From the NCBI RefSeq assembly GCF_003355515.1, contig NZ_CP031367.1:620001-684000 (forward strand): a stretch of 64,000 nt of DNA. Direction: 5' to 3'. Of this stretch, positions 7,413 through 16,769 are shown piece by piece; within the stretch, counting starts at the first letter, position 1, and every line of letters starts with the position of its first letter. The position numbers were made by a program, and so were the translations under genes. This DNA comes from Aliarcobacter trophiarum LMG 25534. GTDB taxonomy: Bacteria; Campylobacterota; Campylobacteria; Campylobacterales; Arcobacteraceae. The notes beneath the pieces are model-generated. The model was not told the DNA's origin. It saw nothing but the letters and a program-made list of their open reading frames with translations, and searched no databases.

Positions 7413-10028
7413 ATGAGCGATAAATATGAACCATCAAAGGTGGAAGATAGTTTTTATAAGATTTGGGAAAATAGAGGATATTTTGAAATTGATGGAAACA
7501 AATCAATTCAAGAGCCAAACAAAAATTTTGCAATTATGATGCCACCTCCAAATGTAACAGGGAGTTTACATATTGGTCATGCACTTACATTTACTTTGCA
7601 AGATATTATTACAAGATATAAAAGAATGGATGGTTTTAAAACTCTTTGGCAACCAGGTACCGATCATGCTGGAATAGCAACTCAAAATGTTGTAGAAAAA
7701 CAACTAATCGCAGAAGGTACTACAAAAGAGAAACTAGGAAGAGAAGCTTTTTTAGAGCGAGTTTGGAAGTGGAAAGAGTTTAGTGGTGGAACAATAGTTC
7801 ATCAAATGAGAAAATTAGGAGTAAGTCCAGCTTGGAGTAGAGAGCGATTTACTATGGATGAGGGTTTAAAAGAGGCTGTAAAAGAGGCATTTATAAAACT
7901 TTATGATGAGGGAATGATTACTCAAAATAACTATATGGTAAATTGGTGTACACATGATGGAGCTTTGAGTGATATTGAAGTTGAACATGAAGAGGTAAAT
8001 GGAAAGTTTTATCATATGAACTATTACTTTGCAGATGATAGTGGATTTGTAACAGTTGCAACAACAAGACCTGAAACATATTTTGGAGATAGTGCTATTA
8101 TGGTACATCCAGATGACGAGAGATACAAAAATTTAATTGGAAAAGAAGTTCTTTTACCACTAATAGAGAGAAAAATAAAAATTATTGCAGATTCTCATGT
8201 AGATATGGAGTTCGGAACGGGAGTTGTAAAAGTGACTCCAGCTCATGATACAAATGACTATGAAGTAGGGCTTAGACACAATTTAGAGTTTATAAAATGT
8301 TTTGATGAAAAAGGGATTTTAAACCAAGAGTGTGGAGAGTTTGAAGGAATTGAGAGATTAAAAGCAAGAGATTTAATAGTAAAAAAACTTCAAGAAACTG
8401 GGCATTTAATTAAAATAGAAGAGCATATTCATCAAGTAGGGCACTGTTATAGATGTAAAAATATAGTTGAACCATATATCTCAAAACAGTGGTTTGTAAG
8501 TAAAGAAGTTGCAAAAAAATCTATAGAAAAAACTTATGCAGGTGAAGCTAAATTTCATCCACCACACTGGTTAAACTCATATAGAGCTTGGATGGATGAG
8601 TTAAGAGATTGGTGCATCTCAAGACAACTTTGGTGGGGACATAGAATTCCAGTGTTTTATTGTGATGAGTGTAATCACCAATGGGCAGATAAAAATGACA
8701 ATCCAAAAGAGTGTCCAAAATGTAAAAGTGAAAAACTTCATCAAGATCCAGATGTTTTAGATACTTGGTTTAGTAGTGCTTTATGGGCATTTTCACCACT
8801 TGGTTGGGGAAATGATGGACAAATGAAAGATACTTTTACAAAGAGTGATTTAAAAGATTTTTATCCAAACTCTTTACTAATAACTGGGTTTGATATTATG
8901 TTTTTCTGGGTTGCTAGAATGATGATGATGGGTGAGCATTTTATGGGGCAACTTCCATTTAAAGATATTTATATGCATGCTCTTGTAAGAGATGAACATG
9001 GTGCAAAGATGTCAAAAAGTAAAGGAAATGTAATAGACCCATTAGATATGGTTGAGACTCATAGTGCTGATATTATTAGATTTACTTTAGCTTATTTAGC
9101 AGTTCAAGGAAGAGATATAAAACTTGGAGAGAAAAACTTAGAGCAGTTTAGAAACTTTACAAATAAACTTTATAATGCTTCAAACTTTTTAACACTAAAT
9201 GTAGATACATTTCCTGATTTAAAAGATATAACTATAAAGACACCACTAGGACTTTATATGCAAAGTCGTCTTTCTAGTGCAGTTGATGAAGTAAGAGATA
9301 GTTTGGAAAGTTATAAATTCAATGAAGCTGCTAGCACTTTATATAGATTTGTTTGGATGGAGTTTTGTGACTGGGGAATTGAGTATAGTAAAGCATCTAA
9401 AGATAGTATTTTAGAACTAGGTAGCTTATTTAAAGAGACATTAAAAATGGTAAGTCCTTTTATGCCATTTATTAGTGATTATTTATATCATAAATTAAGT
9501 GGAACTACACTTGAAAATAGTGACTCTTTAATGATAATGAACTTTCCAAAAAATATTAAAAAAGATGAAAACATAGAAAATATGTTTGCAATTATTGAAG
9601 AGGCAATAGTATCTATAAGAAGAGCAAAAGTTGTTATTGATATGGGTAACTCAAAAATTTCAAAAGCATATATTAAACTTGATAAATTAATAGATACAGC
9701 TGTTGCTAAACCATTTATTGAGAAATTAGCAAAGGTTGATGAGATAGAGTTTGTATCTTCTAAAGTTGAGAACTCTATTACAGATGTTTCAAACAGTCTT
9801 GAAGTATATCTTCCAACACAAGAGATTGATATGAAACCAATTATTGATAAGTTAGAGAAACAAAAAGAGAAAGCACAAAAAGAGTTTGATAAATTAAATG
9901 GAATGCTTTCAAATGAAAGATTTGTTGCAAATGCACCTGCAAATGTAATTGAAGAGAATAAAAAGTCTTTAGAAGAAGTAAAAACAAGGTTAGAAAAGAT
10001 AGAGGCTGAACTTAAAAGTTTGAGTTAA
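7413..10028 (+). CDS. valS: Valyl-tRNA synthetase
   Basis: The 871-residue class I synthetase has the HIGH signature (53-56, in PPPNVTGSLHIGHAL) and KMSKS (532-536), a large editing insertion between them, two CxxC zinc-type knuckles near residues 414-436, and the C-terminal coiled coil typical of ValRS (about 805-870). It charges tRNA-Val with valine. Length and order are normal for bacterial ValRS. The ATG follows an AGGAT ribosome-binding site. It is transcribed divergently from the rhodanese gene. Confidence 0.97.
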   Translation: MSDKYEPSKVEDSFYKIWENRGYFEIDGNKSIQEPNKNFAIMMPPPNVTGSLHIGHALTFTLQDIITRYKRMDGFKTLWQPGTDHAGIATQNVVEKQLIAEGTTKEKLGREAFLERVWKWKEFSGGTIVHQMRKLGVSPAWSRERFTMDEGLKEAVKEAFIKLYDEGMITQNNYMVNWCTHDGALSDIEVEHEEVNGKFYHMNYYFADDSGFVTVATTRPETYFGDSAIMVHPDDERYKNLIGKEVLLPLIERKIKIIADSHVDMEFGTGVVKVTPAHDTNDYEVGLRHNLEFIKCFDEKGILNQECGEFEGIERLKARDLIVKKLQETGHLIKIEEHIHQVGHCYRCKNIVEPYISKQWFVSKEVAKKSIEKTYAGEAKFHPPHWLNSYRAWMDELRDWCISRQLWWGHRIPVFYCDECNHQWADKNDNPKECPKCKSEKLHQDPDVLDTWFSSALWAFSPLGWGNDGQMKDTFTKSDLKDFYPNSLLITGFDIMFFWVARMMMMGEHFMGQLPFKDIYMHALVRDEHGAKMSKSKGNVIDPLDMVETHSADIIRFTLAYLAVQGRDIKLGEKNLEQFRNFTNKLYNASNFLTLNVDTFPDLKDITIKTPLGLYMQSRLSSAVDEVRDSLESYKFNEAASTLYRFVWMEFCDWGIEYSKASKDSILELGSLFKETLKMVSPFMPFISDYLYHKLSGTTLENSDSLMIMNFPKNIKKDENIENMFAIIEEAIVSIRRAKVVIDMGNSKISKAYIKLDKLIDTAVAKPFIEKLAKVDEIEFVSSKVENSITDVSNSLEVYLPTQEIDMKPIIDKLEKQKEKAQKEFDKLNGMLSNERFVANAPANVIEENKKSLEEVKTRLEKIEAELKSLS

Positions 10029-10139
10029 AATTTATAAGTAAAAAAAGCAAAAAAGTATTTGGAAAATCTTTCAGTGTAGATATTAAGATGATTTTAAAAT
10101 CTTAAATAATGATTATTAGAAAAAATCACTACTTTTAAT

Positions 10140-10159
10140 ACTTAGGCTTTAGCCTAAGT
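10140..10159 (+). terminator. Hairpin between valS and the EF-hand protein gene
   Basis: ACTTAGGCT-TT-AGCCTAAGT is a perfect 9-bp inverted repeat about 110 bp after valS. A weaker A+T-rich inverted repeat (TTAAGAT...ATCTTAA, 10083-10105) precedes it. No strong T-run follows, so termination is probable rather than certain. The rest of the 10029-10296 gap shows no gene. Confidence 0.5.
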
Positions 10160-10296
10160 TCCAAACTAAAAACTTTCTTTGACTATTTAAATAGATATAA
10201 AATTGTTTTCATTATCTCCATTTTTAGTTAGAAAAATAATCTTGACAATTAGATACTAATATTATACAATTCTTAAAATTAGTTAAAGGATTGAAT

Positions 10297-11382
10297 ATGA
10301 TTATAAAAGATTCTAAAATTGAGCTATATTCAAGTTCACAAAGTATAAACAAACACTCATCATATACTAGTTTACAGCTACATTATGGAGCGAAAGATGA
10401 AAATAATCAAAATGAAGATCAAGCTTTTAAGTTAGATATTAGTCATCAGTTTAGAAATATTACAAGTTCAAGTAAGCTAGCATTTAGTAGTGAAGATATG
10501 CTAAGCCCTGAAGATAGGATAAAAAAGTTAATTATTGAAAGGCTTTTAGAAAGATTTTCAAAAAAAGATAATCTCTATTTATATCCACAACAAAAAAGTT
10601 TAAATATGGAATTTTCTCAAAATAAAACTCAAAGTTCAACATCTTCATTTTTAAGTGCAATTTTTAAAAATCCATATCAAAATGAGGAAAACCAAAATCA
10701 AGAGTTAAAGGCTATGGTTTTTACAAATACACAAGAGTATTATCAAAAAGAGAGTATTGAATTTGCTGCAAAAGTTAAATTTAATACTCCGAATAAAAGT
10801 TATGAGATGAGTTTAGATTTGTCGTTTTCAAAAGAGTTTTATGAGAAAACATCAACTAGATTTGTTATTGGTGATCAGAGTTTTATTGATCCATTAGTTA
10901 TAAACTTTAGTGAAGATATAAATCCATTTGAAAATATTAGTAGTCTAAAATTTGCATTTGATTTGGATAGTGATGGAAAAGAGGAGCTAATACCATATCT
11001 AAAAGCAGGTGCTGGATACTTAGCTCTTGATAAAAACCAAAATGGAAAGATAGATAGTGGAAAAGAACTTTTTGGACCGCAAACTGGAGATGGTTTCAAA
11101 GAGTTGGCAAAATATGATAGTGATAAAAATGGTTTTATAGATGAAGCAGATGAGATTTTTAGTAAACTTAAAATTTGGAGTTTTGATGAAGCTGGAAATA
11201 GTTCTTTAATCTCACTTCTTGATGCAAATGTGGGAGCAATATATCTAAGTGATGTACAAAGTGGGTTTAATTACAAAGATGGAATTAATAGCACTCTAGC
11301 TCAACAACAAGGTAACGGAGTATTTATAAAAGAGGATGGAAGCGGTTTAGGAGTTGTAAACTCTATAAATATAGTAGTATAA
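10297..11382 (+). CDS. EF-hand calcium-binding domain protein
   Basis: The 361-residue protein has no signal peptide or membrane helix. The first 210 residues are polar and of unknown fold. The C-terminal half has three calcium-loop-like segments: DLDSDGKEEL (from 222), DKNQNGKIDSGKELFG (from 245) and DSDKNGFIDEAD (from 274), separated by the stretch ending in TGDGFKELAKY. This arrangement is a recurrent domain of bacterial surface and RTX-associated proteins. The ATG at 10297 is preferred to the in-frame TTG at 10291 because AAAGGA ends at 10290, 6 bp before it. The role is unknown; calcium binding is inferred from the loops. Confidence 0.65.
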   Translation: MIIKDSKIELYSSSQSINKHSSYTSLQLHYGAKDENNQNEDQAFKLDISHQFRNITSSSKLAFSSEDMLSPEDRIKKLIIERLLERFSKKDNLYLYPQQKSLNMEFSQNKTQSSTSSFLSAIFKNPYQNEENQNQELKAMVFTNTQEYYQKESIEFAAKVKFNTPNKSYEMSLDLSFSKEFYEKTSTRFVIGDQSFIDPLVINFSEDINPFENISSLKFAFDLDSDGKEELIPYLKAGAGYLALDKNQNGKIDSGKELFGPQTGDGFKELAKYDSDKNGFIDEADEIFSKLKIWSFDEAGNSSLISLLDANVGAIYLSDVQSGFNYKDGINSTLAQQQGNGVFIKEDGSGLGVVNSINIVV

Positions 11383-11403
11383 TCTTTTGAAGATTATACT
11401 ACT
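11373..11403. terminator. Bidirectional terminator between EF-hand gene and chemoreceptor
   Basis: AGTAGTATAATCTT and AAGATTATACTACT form a perfect 14-bp stem with a 3-nt loop. It overlaps the last codons of both convergent genes and is followed by TTTAG. Confidence 0.75.
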
Positions 11404-12934
11404 TTAGCTCTTGCAGAGTTTTTATAAGTTTATTTGAAATCTCAACTAAAGAGTTTGAGCTATCTTGTGTTTTTTGTGCTTCAATTAGAGTATTTTGTGT
11501 ACTTAAAACAACATCTCTCATATTTTTTGTAACTTCATTTAAACTTTCTGAGCCATCTTTTGCACTTTGTGAAATTATAGAAGAGTTCTGTTTTTGATCA
11601 CTCATAGAGAGTGAAATCTCTTTTGAAATAGAGCTAATATTTGAGATAGTATCATCAATTTCATGAATAGAATCAAGAGAATTCTTAACTAAATTTTGAA
11701 TAAGTGCAATTCTTTCTGTTATGTTTTTTGCTGCATCGTTTGACCTAGTTGCCAAATTCCGTACCTCTTGTGCAACAACTGCAAAACCTTTTCCTGCTTC
11801 TCCTGCTGTTGCTGCTTCAACTGCTGCATTTAAGCTTAAAATATTTGTTTGAAAAGCTATTTGAGAGATTATATTTACAGTATCACCTATTTTTTGACTC
11901 TCTTCATTTAATTTTATCATTGCAGCTGCTGTTTTTCTTGATTGCTCATTTGCATCTTCTGCTATTTTCTCATTTGTTGAAGTTTTTGATGCTATATTTA
12001 TAGTTGCATGTTGCATTTCATCTATTTTTTTTGATAAATCTTCTATTAAAGAGTTTATATTTTGTGAAGCATTTGTTGCATTCTGAGAGTTTTCATTTGA
12101 AAACTTTGCATCTTTTAACATATTATTTGATGTAGATAAAAGTGTATTTAAAGAGTTAGAAAACTCTTTTATCTCTTTTTCTATATCCATCATAGTATTT
12201 GTTTTAGTTGTAATATCTGTAGCATATTTTACAACTTTAAATGCTTTACCATTCATATCAAGTATTGGATTATATGTGGCTTGAATCCAAACCTTCTTAC
12301 CATTTTTACCCAATCTTAAATATACACCACTATCGAACTCACCATGATTTAGTTTTTTCCAAAACTCTTTATATTCATTTGAGTTTTTATAGTTATCTTC
12401 ACAAAAAATGGAGTGATGTTTTCCTAAAATCTCATCTTTTGTATAACCTAATGTATTTAGAAAATTATCATTTGCATTTAAAATATTTCCATTCATATCA
12501 AATTCAATAACTGCATTTGATTTATTAATAGCCTTTACTTGACCTATATAAAATAGATTTCTTAATCTATTTTTTGTAATATCTTGTGCTAGTTTTACAA
12601 CTTCTACAACTTTACCATTTTCAATAACTGGCATATAAGAGGCTCTTAAAAATATTAGATTTCCATCTTTTTTTACTCTTTTAAATTCTGCTGTTACAGT
12701 TTCTCCAGCTCTTAAGTTATCCCAACTATCTTTATACTCTTGTGTTATAACAAATTCTGTTTCACAAAATATTGAGTGATGTTTTCCAATTACCTCTTCC
12801 AAAGTATAACCCATAACATTTAGGAAATTTTGGTTTGCCTTAATTATTGTACCATCTGGCTTGAAGTAGATAACTGCATAGTTTCTATCTATTGCTTCTT
12901 GTAAAAGCTTATCATTTTTGTTGCTAAAAAACAT
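11399..12934 (-). CDS. Soluble methyl-accepting chemotaxis protein with two PAS domains
   Basis: The 511-residue protein has two PAS domains in tandem (about 15-120 and 137-242), each with the near-identical stretch [17 protein letters not shown] or [17 protein letters not shown], and then a chemoreceptor signalling domain (about 270-500) with the highly conserved hairpin tip around residue 361 ([20 protein letters not shown]). No membrane helix is visible, so it is cytosolic. PAS chemoreceptors of this kind sense redox, flavin or haem status and drive energy taxis through CheA/CheW. It lies 41 bp downstream of a membrane sensor gene in the same direction, which may be its partner. Confidence 0.9.
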   Translation of the reverse strand: MFFSNKNDKLLQEAIDRNYAVIYFKPDGTIIKANQNFLNVMGYTLEEVIGKHHSIFCETEFVITQEYKDSWDNLRAGETVTAEFKRVKKDGNLIFLRASYMPVIENGKVVEVVKLAQDITKNRLRNLFYIGQVKAINKSNAVIEFDMNGNILNANDNFLNTLGYTKDEILGKHHSIFCEDNYKNSNEYKEFWKKLNHGEFDSGVYLRLGKNGKKVWIQATYNPILDMNGKAFKVVKYATDITTKTNTMMDIEKEIKEFSNSLNTLLSTSNNMLKDAKFSNENSQNATNASQNINSLIEDLSKKIDEMQHATINIASKTSTNEKIAEDANEQSRKTAAAMIKLNEESQKIGDTVNIISQIAFQTNILSLNAAVEAATAGEAGKGFAVVAQEVRNLATRSNDAAKNITERIALIQNLVKNSLDSIHEIDDTISNISSISKEISLSMSDQKQNSSIISQSAKDGSESLNEVTKNMRDVVLSTQNTLIEAQKTQDSSNSLVEISNKLIKTLQELK

Positions 12935-12975
12935 TTGATATCCCCCTTAAAATAAGATTACCTATAATTTAAACC

Positions 12976-13836
12976 TTAGAGTCTATATTTTGATTTTATA
13001 CCTCTATATAAAACATCAATAAATATGATAGCAATAAAAGTTATAAAAAACCAAAAAAGGTGGTTGAAAAACTCACTTTTTATCTCTTTATATAGTTCAA
13101 AATAGATTTTTTCTATATTTATATTTATATAATATATTGCATCATTTTGTAAACTATTGTTTACTTTATTTACCTCTTCACTAAAAGAGATAGGAACTAA
13201 CTCTTTAAACCATTTTGGAGCAAAATCTTCATTTTTATTATTTGTAAATGAGCTAATATCTTTTTCAAAATTTACAATTGCAGTTGAATTTTTTGTCTCA
13301 TCAAATTGGTTTGTTGCATCGAAATTTATTACTAAAGAAGATAAGTTTTTAAAGTTCTTGCTAGGAATAAATGTATAAATATCAATGCTAGGAGTAATGT
13401 TTTTATTTATCTCATTTGGAATAGAGCCTTCAATAGTTAAAAGCTCTTTTTGCAAATCATCACTTTGAGTAGATAGGATAATCTCTCCTAAAGTATCATC
13501 AATTTTTAAGTTTGATAGCTCCCATGATAGTTTTTTATCAAGGTTATTTGTGAGCTCTATTAACTCTTTTTCTTTTATAGTAAAAAGAGCTTCTTGAATA
13601 AATATTGAGGAGAAGTTGTTATTAAAAATAGAGTTTATTCTTTTTAATAGTTCAATATCTCCATTTTGTAAATATTTTCTTAAATTCTCTTGTATAAAAA
13701 GAGATGTGCTCTTTGTCTCTAGTTGATATTTTGTTAGAATTTGCTCTTTTTGTTCTTCAAATTTTATTAGATATGAAAATCCAAATCCAACAGATAGAAT
13801 AACTATTAAAAAAATATAAACTACAACTCTTAGCAC
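12976..13836 (-). CDS. Membrane-anchored periplasmic sensor resembling LapD/MoxY N-domain
   Basis: The 286-residue protein has a membrane helix at 4-24, a periplasmic region at 25-255 and a second helix at 259-276, then only ten residues. The end of the periplasmic part (APKWFKELVPISF at 206-218, then a polar turn, YYININ and YFELY before the helix) resembles the LapD_MoxY_N input domain, but the usual cytosolic HAMP, GGDEF or EAL output is missing. It starts with GTG at 13836, 7 bp after the stop of the MFS gene, and precedes the PAS chemoreceptor. A two-part sensor with that receptor is conceivable. The family call is by eye. Confidence 0.5.
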   Translation of the reverse strand: MLRVVVYIFLIVILSVGFGFSYLIKFEEQKEQILTKYQLETKSTSLFIQENLRKYLQNGDIELLKRINSIFNNNFSSIFIQEALFTIKEKELIELTNNLDKKLSWELSNLKIDDTLGEIILSTQSDDLQKELLTIEGSIPNEINKNITPSIDIYTFIPSKNFKNLSSLVINFDATNQFDETKNSTAIVNFEKDISSFTNNKNEDFAPKWFKELVPISFSEEVNKVNNSLQNDAIYYININIEKIYFELYKEIKSEFFNHLFWFFITFIAIIFIDVLYRGIKSKYRL

Positions 13837-13843
13837 TTTAAAG

Positions 13844-15166
13844 TCACTTTAAAATAGATTTAATATCATCTTCATTTATCTTATCTTGGCTATATTTTAC
13901 TACCAAAATATTTTCTGTATTATTTATATACCACTCATCAATATTTGAGTTATCATTTAACTTTCCACTATTTTCAAGTTTATACTCATCTAAGCTTAGA
14001 TATAAATTTTTTGTTTTTGCAGGATTTTTCATTAAAATTATTAAAATTGCCCATAATATACAAATAATAGCAACTACCATTGTAAAGCTCTCTAGCTCAT
14101 ATGAGTTTAGCTTATCCAATAAAATTCCACCAAAAACTCCACCTACAAATGTTCCTAAATATCCAAAAGAGTTAAATACTCCTAAAACACTCCCTCTTTG
14201 GTGAACTTTTGCAAACTTAGATGTAAGAGATTGCATAATTGGTTCGTGCATATTGAAACCTACAAAAAATACTACAACACCAACACAAAACAAAGTAGAG
14301 CTACTGCTAAATCCCATAAGTAAATATGAGATTATAAAGAATAAAATACCTATAACTAAAACCTCTCTATATTTACCTTTTTTTTCAGCAAAAATTGAAG
14401 CAGGTCCCATGGCAAGAAGCCCTAAAATCATAGATGGAATATATACTTGCCATAAATCTTTTATGTCCCAATTATATGTTTTTGTAAGAATTATTGGAAT
14501 AACTAAAAAGGCAAAAGTCATTAAAGCTTTTTGTAGAAAGTTTGTAATATGCATTTTGTTTATATTTACATTTCCTAAAACATCGCTTAGATTTAATTTT
14601 TCATTATAAGTGTGAGTTATTTTTGGTGGGTTTGGTACTTTTTTAATTAATACAAAAATAGCCACTAAAGATAAAACCATAGTTATATAAAAAAGAGTTG
14701 GAACTCCAGAATATCCACCAATTATTGGTCCTAATCCCATAGCAAGAGCAAATGATAGACCAATAAATCCACCCATAATAGCCATAGCTTTTCCTCTTTG
14801 TTCCTCTTTTACAACATCACTAATCATAGCAGTTACAACTGCTCCAATAGCTCCAGCTCCTTGTAAAAGTCTTCCTAAAAGAAGAGCAAAAATATCTGTT
14901 GCCAAAGCACAAATAAGTGAACCAATAGCAAAGAGTAGAAGTCCTGTGATAATTGTGCCTTTTCTTCCCAATTTGTCACTCATAATTCCAAAAGGAGTTT
15001 GAAATATTACTTGCGTTAGAGCATAGCCACCAACAACAACTCCAACAAGTGTAGCATTTGCACCATCAAGGCTAAAGGCATAAACTGAGATAACAGGAAG
15101 AACTATAAAAAGTCCAAAGAATCGTAAAGATATAATAAAACTCAAAGGTAAAACTGATTTAATCAT
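13844..15166 (-). CDS. MFS transporter with C-terminal domain (YajR-like)
   Basis: The 440-residue protein has twelve membrane helices and the MFS loop 2-3 motif GIMSDKLGRKGTI, characteristic of drug/proton antiporters. After helix 12 a soluble tail of about 70 residues ends in a short alpha/beta stretch (ENILVVKYSQDKINEDD), as in YajR, whose tail folds like a ferredoxin-type domain. The ATG at 15166 is chosen over the upstream ATG at 15211 because AGGA lies 6 bp before it and the protein then begins at the first membrane helix. Substrate unknown. It is divergent from rdgB and heads a run with the next two genes. Confidence 0.8.
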   Translation of the reverse strand: MIKSVLPLSFIISLRFFGLFIVLPVISVYAFSLDGANATLVGVVVGGYALTQVIFQTPFGIMSDKLGRKGTIITGLLLFAIGSLICALATDIFALLLGRLLQGAGAIGAVVTAMISDVVKEEQRGKAMAIMGGFIGLSFALAMGLGPIIGGYSGVPTLFYITMVLSLVAIFVLIKKVPNPPKITHTYNEKLNLSDVLGNVNINKMHITNFLQKALMTFAFLVIPIILTKTYNWDIKDLWQVYIPSMILGLLAMGPASIFAEKKGKYREVLVIGILFFIISYLLMGFSSSSTLFCVGVVVFFVGFNMHEPIMQSLTSKFAKVHQRGSVLGVFNSFGYLGTFVGGVFGGILLDKLNSYELESFTMVVAIICILWAILIILMKNPAKTKNLYLSLDEYKLENSGKLNDNSNIDEWYINNTENILVVKYSQDKINEDDIKSILK

Positions 15167-15235
15167 ACATAATCCTAAATATATTATAATTTGAGCTTTG
15201 ATTATATACAAAAAACTATAATATAAAGGTAAATT

Positions 15236-15835
15236 ATGAAAATAGTATTAGCTAGTGCAAACAAAGGGAAAATAGAGGAGTTCAAAAAACTTCTTCCAAA
15301 TATAGAAGTAGTTGCATATAGTGATATTTTAGGAAAATTTGATATAGATGAAACAGGTTTTACTTTCAAAGAGAATGCAATAATAAAAGCAAGTGTTGTA
15401 AATGAAAAATTAAAACAATTAGGAGTTAAAGATTTTATAGTAATCTCTGATGATAGTGGAATTTCTCTTCCTATCTTACAAAATGAACCAGGGGTTTTTA
15501 GTGCAAGATATGCAGGAGTTAATGCAAGTGACAAAGATAATAATAAAAAATTAATATCAAAACTAGATGAGTTAAATTTAGAAAATACTCCAGCATTTTA
15601 TACAGCTTGCATAACGATAATTTATAATGATTTGATTTACACAGTTCATGGTTTTATGTATGGAGTCGCTATAAATAAGGAGTTAGGAGAAAATGGTTTT
15701 GGTTATGACCCTCTTTTTATTCCAAATGGATTTACAAAAACTTTGGGAGAGCTTGATTTTGAAGTAAAGCAGGAGTTTTCACATAGAAGTAGAGCATTAA
15801 ATTTGGCAAAAAAAGTTTTGGATGTTATTCTATAA
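15236..15835 (+). CDS. rdgB: RdgB/HAM1 non-canonical purine NTP pyrophosphatase
   Basis: The 199-residue protein begins with the family signature LASANKGKIEEFK and contains SDDSGISLPILQNEPGVFSARYAG (in part SDDSGISLP) and the C-terminal FSHRSRAL motif. It hydrolyses ITP, dITP and XTP to monophosphates and so keeps deaminated purines out of nucleic acids. Length and motifs are standard. Its stop overlaps by 11 bp the 3' end of the convergent pseudopilin gene. Confidence 0.93.
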   Translation: MKIVLASANKGKIEEFKKLLPNIEVVAYSDILGKFDIDETGFTFKENAIIKASVVNEKLKQLGVKDFIVISDDSGISLPILQNEPGVFSARYAGVNASDKDNNKKLISKLDELNLENTPAFYTACITIIYNDLIYTVHGFMYGVAINKELGENGFGYDPLFIPNGFTKTLGELDFEVKQEFSHRSRALNLAKKVLDVIL

Positions 15836-16148
15836 CAATTTGTTTAGTTAATCTTATAGCAAACTCTCTATTTTTTACACTCAAAAAAAATAGTTTGCTA
15901 TCTTCTTTATCTCTTTTTGCAATAATTTCAAATATCTCATCATCTATTTTTATCTCTTTTGTATCATTTAAATCACTATTTAAAATATAATCTTCCAAAA
16001 ACAATATATGATTCTTAGCTTGTAAATATAGGGTTTTTTGTACAAAATTCTCATTTTTTATAGAGATTATCTCCAAAATAGAGTTTGCTAAAATAGAAAA
16101 AACAACTATCAAAACTAAAGTCATAAAGAGTACATAAGATTTTTTCAT
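15825..16148 (-). CDS. Small membrane-anchored pilin-like protein
   Basis: The 107-residue protein has one N-terminal membrane helix (about 4-24) and a small polar remainder. It lacks the Glu5 of a classical prepilin, as do some minor pilins of the PilX/PulK type. The ATG at 16148 overlaps the stop of the preceding gene as ATGA, which indicates translational coupling and is preferred to TTG at 16163. It is the third gene of a proC-linked pseudopilin set and runs into the 3' end of rdgB. Confidence 0.55.
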   Translation of the reverse strand: MKKSYVLFMTLVLIVVFSILANSILEIISIKNENFVQKTLYLQAKNHILFLEDYILNSDLNDTKEIKIDDEIFEIIAKRDKEDSKLFFLSVKNREFAIRLTKQIVIE

Positions 16149-16486
16149 AGTGCAATTTTCCAAATCTGTTTAAAACTATTTTCTAAAGATATATTAACTG
16201 TTGCTACTTCGCCACTTATATTTATATTAAAAGTAGTTACATTTTTTAGTAAAATAGTGTTATCAAAATAGAGAGTTTTATTACTTAAAGAGAGTTTATT
16301 TAACTCTTTTTTGTTAAGTTCTAAAAATATTTTTGTAGAGTTTAATTCAACCCTTGCTATCTCTTTATAGAGGGAGTTTTTATTTAGAATCATTAAATCT
16401 TTTACAAATAAAGTGGTGTATATTATTATAGTTACTGAGATTACTACTGTTAGAATTAGTTCAAATAGAGTAAAGCTATTTTTCAT
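16145..16486 (-). CDS. Prepilin-type N-methylation domain protein
   Basis: The 113-residue protein starts MKNSFTLFELILTVVISV, which fits a type IV prepilin/pseudopilin leader with the processing site just before Phe and Glu at +5. The rest is a small soluble domain of unknown fold. Such proteins are minor subunits of type IV pili, type II secretion or DNA-uptake pseudopili. It overlaps the previous gene by 11 bp and the next by 4 bp. Which system it serves cannot be told from the window. Confidence 0.7.
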   Translation of the reverse strand: MKNSFTLFELILTVVISVTIIIYTTLFVKDLMILNKNSLYKEIARVELNSTKIFLELNKKELNKLSLSNKTLYFDNTILLKNVTTFNINISGEVATVNISLENSFKQIWKIAL

Positions 16487-16769
16487 ATTTAAAAACAGTT
16501 ATTTTGTCATTTTTGAAGATATATTTATCTACACTAATAATCTCTTTTTGTTTATCATCACTATCTTTTATGATAGTTAAAAACCCTTTTTGTTTTAAAA
16601 AATATCTATAATCTTTTGTAGCAAAATTATTTTCAAGTTCATTTATAAGATTAAAAAGCTCTTCATCTTCATAGCTATCATAGGGAATTTTTAAAAAACC
16701 ACCTACAACTACCATGAGAATTAAGAGACTAATCATTGTCTCAAAAAGAGTTATACTACTTTTCAGCAA
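16476..16769 (-). CDS. Prepilin-like protein overlapping proC
   Basis: The 97-residue protein, read from TTG at 16769, starts MLKSSITLFETMISLLILMV: a short basic leader, SITLFE with Glu at +5 after a cleavage before Ser, and one membrane helix. It overlaps the last 14 bp of proC in another frame, so its start is set by coupling to proC and not by a clear ribosome-binding site. A longer frame to 16817 lies wholly within proC and has no supported start. Probably the first subunit of the three-gene pseudopilin set. Confidence 0.6.
   Translation of the reverse strand: MLKSSITLFETMISLLILMVVVGGFLKIPYDSYEDEELFNLINELENNFATKDYRYFLKQKGFLTIIKDSDDKQKEIISVDKYIFKNDKITVFKYEK

Noticed and set aside
15202-15534. 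Minus-strand frame across the start of rdgB
   Set aside because: It lies opposite the conserved rdgB coding sequence and shows no family features.
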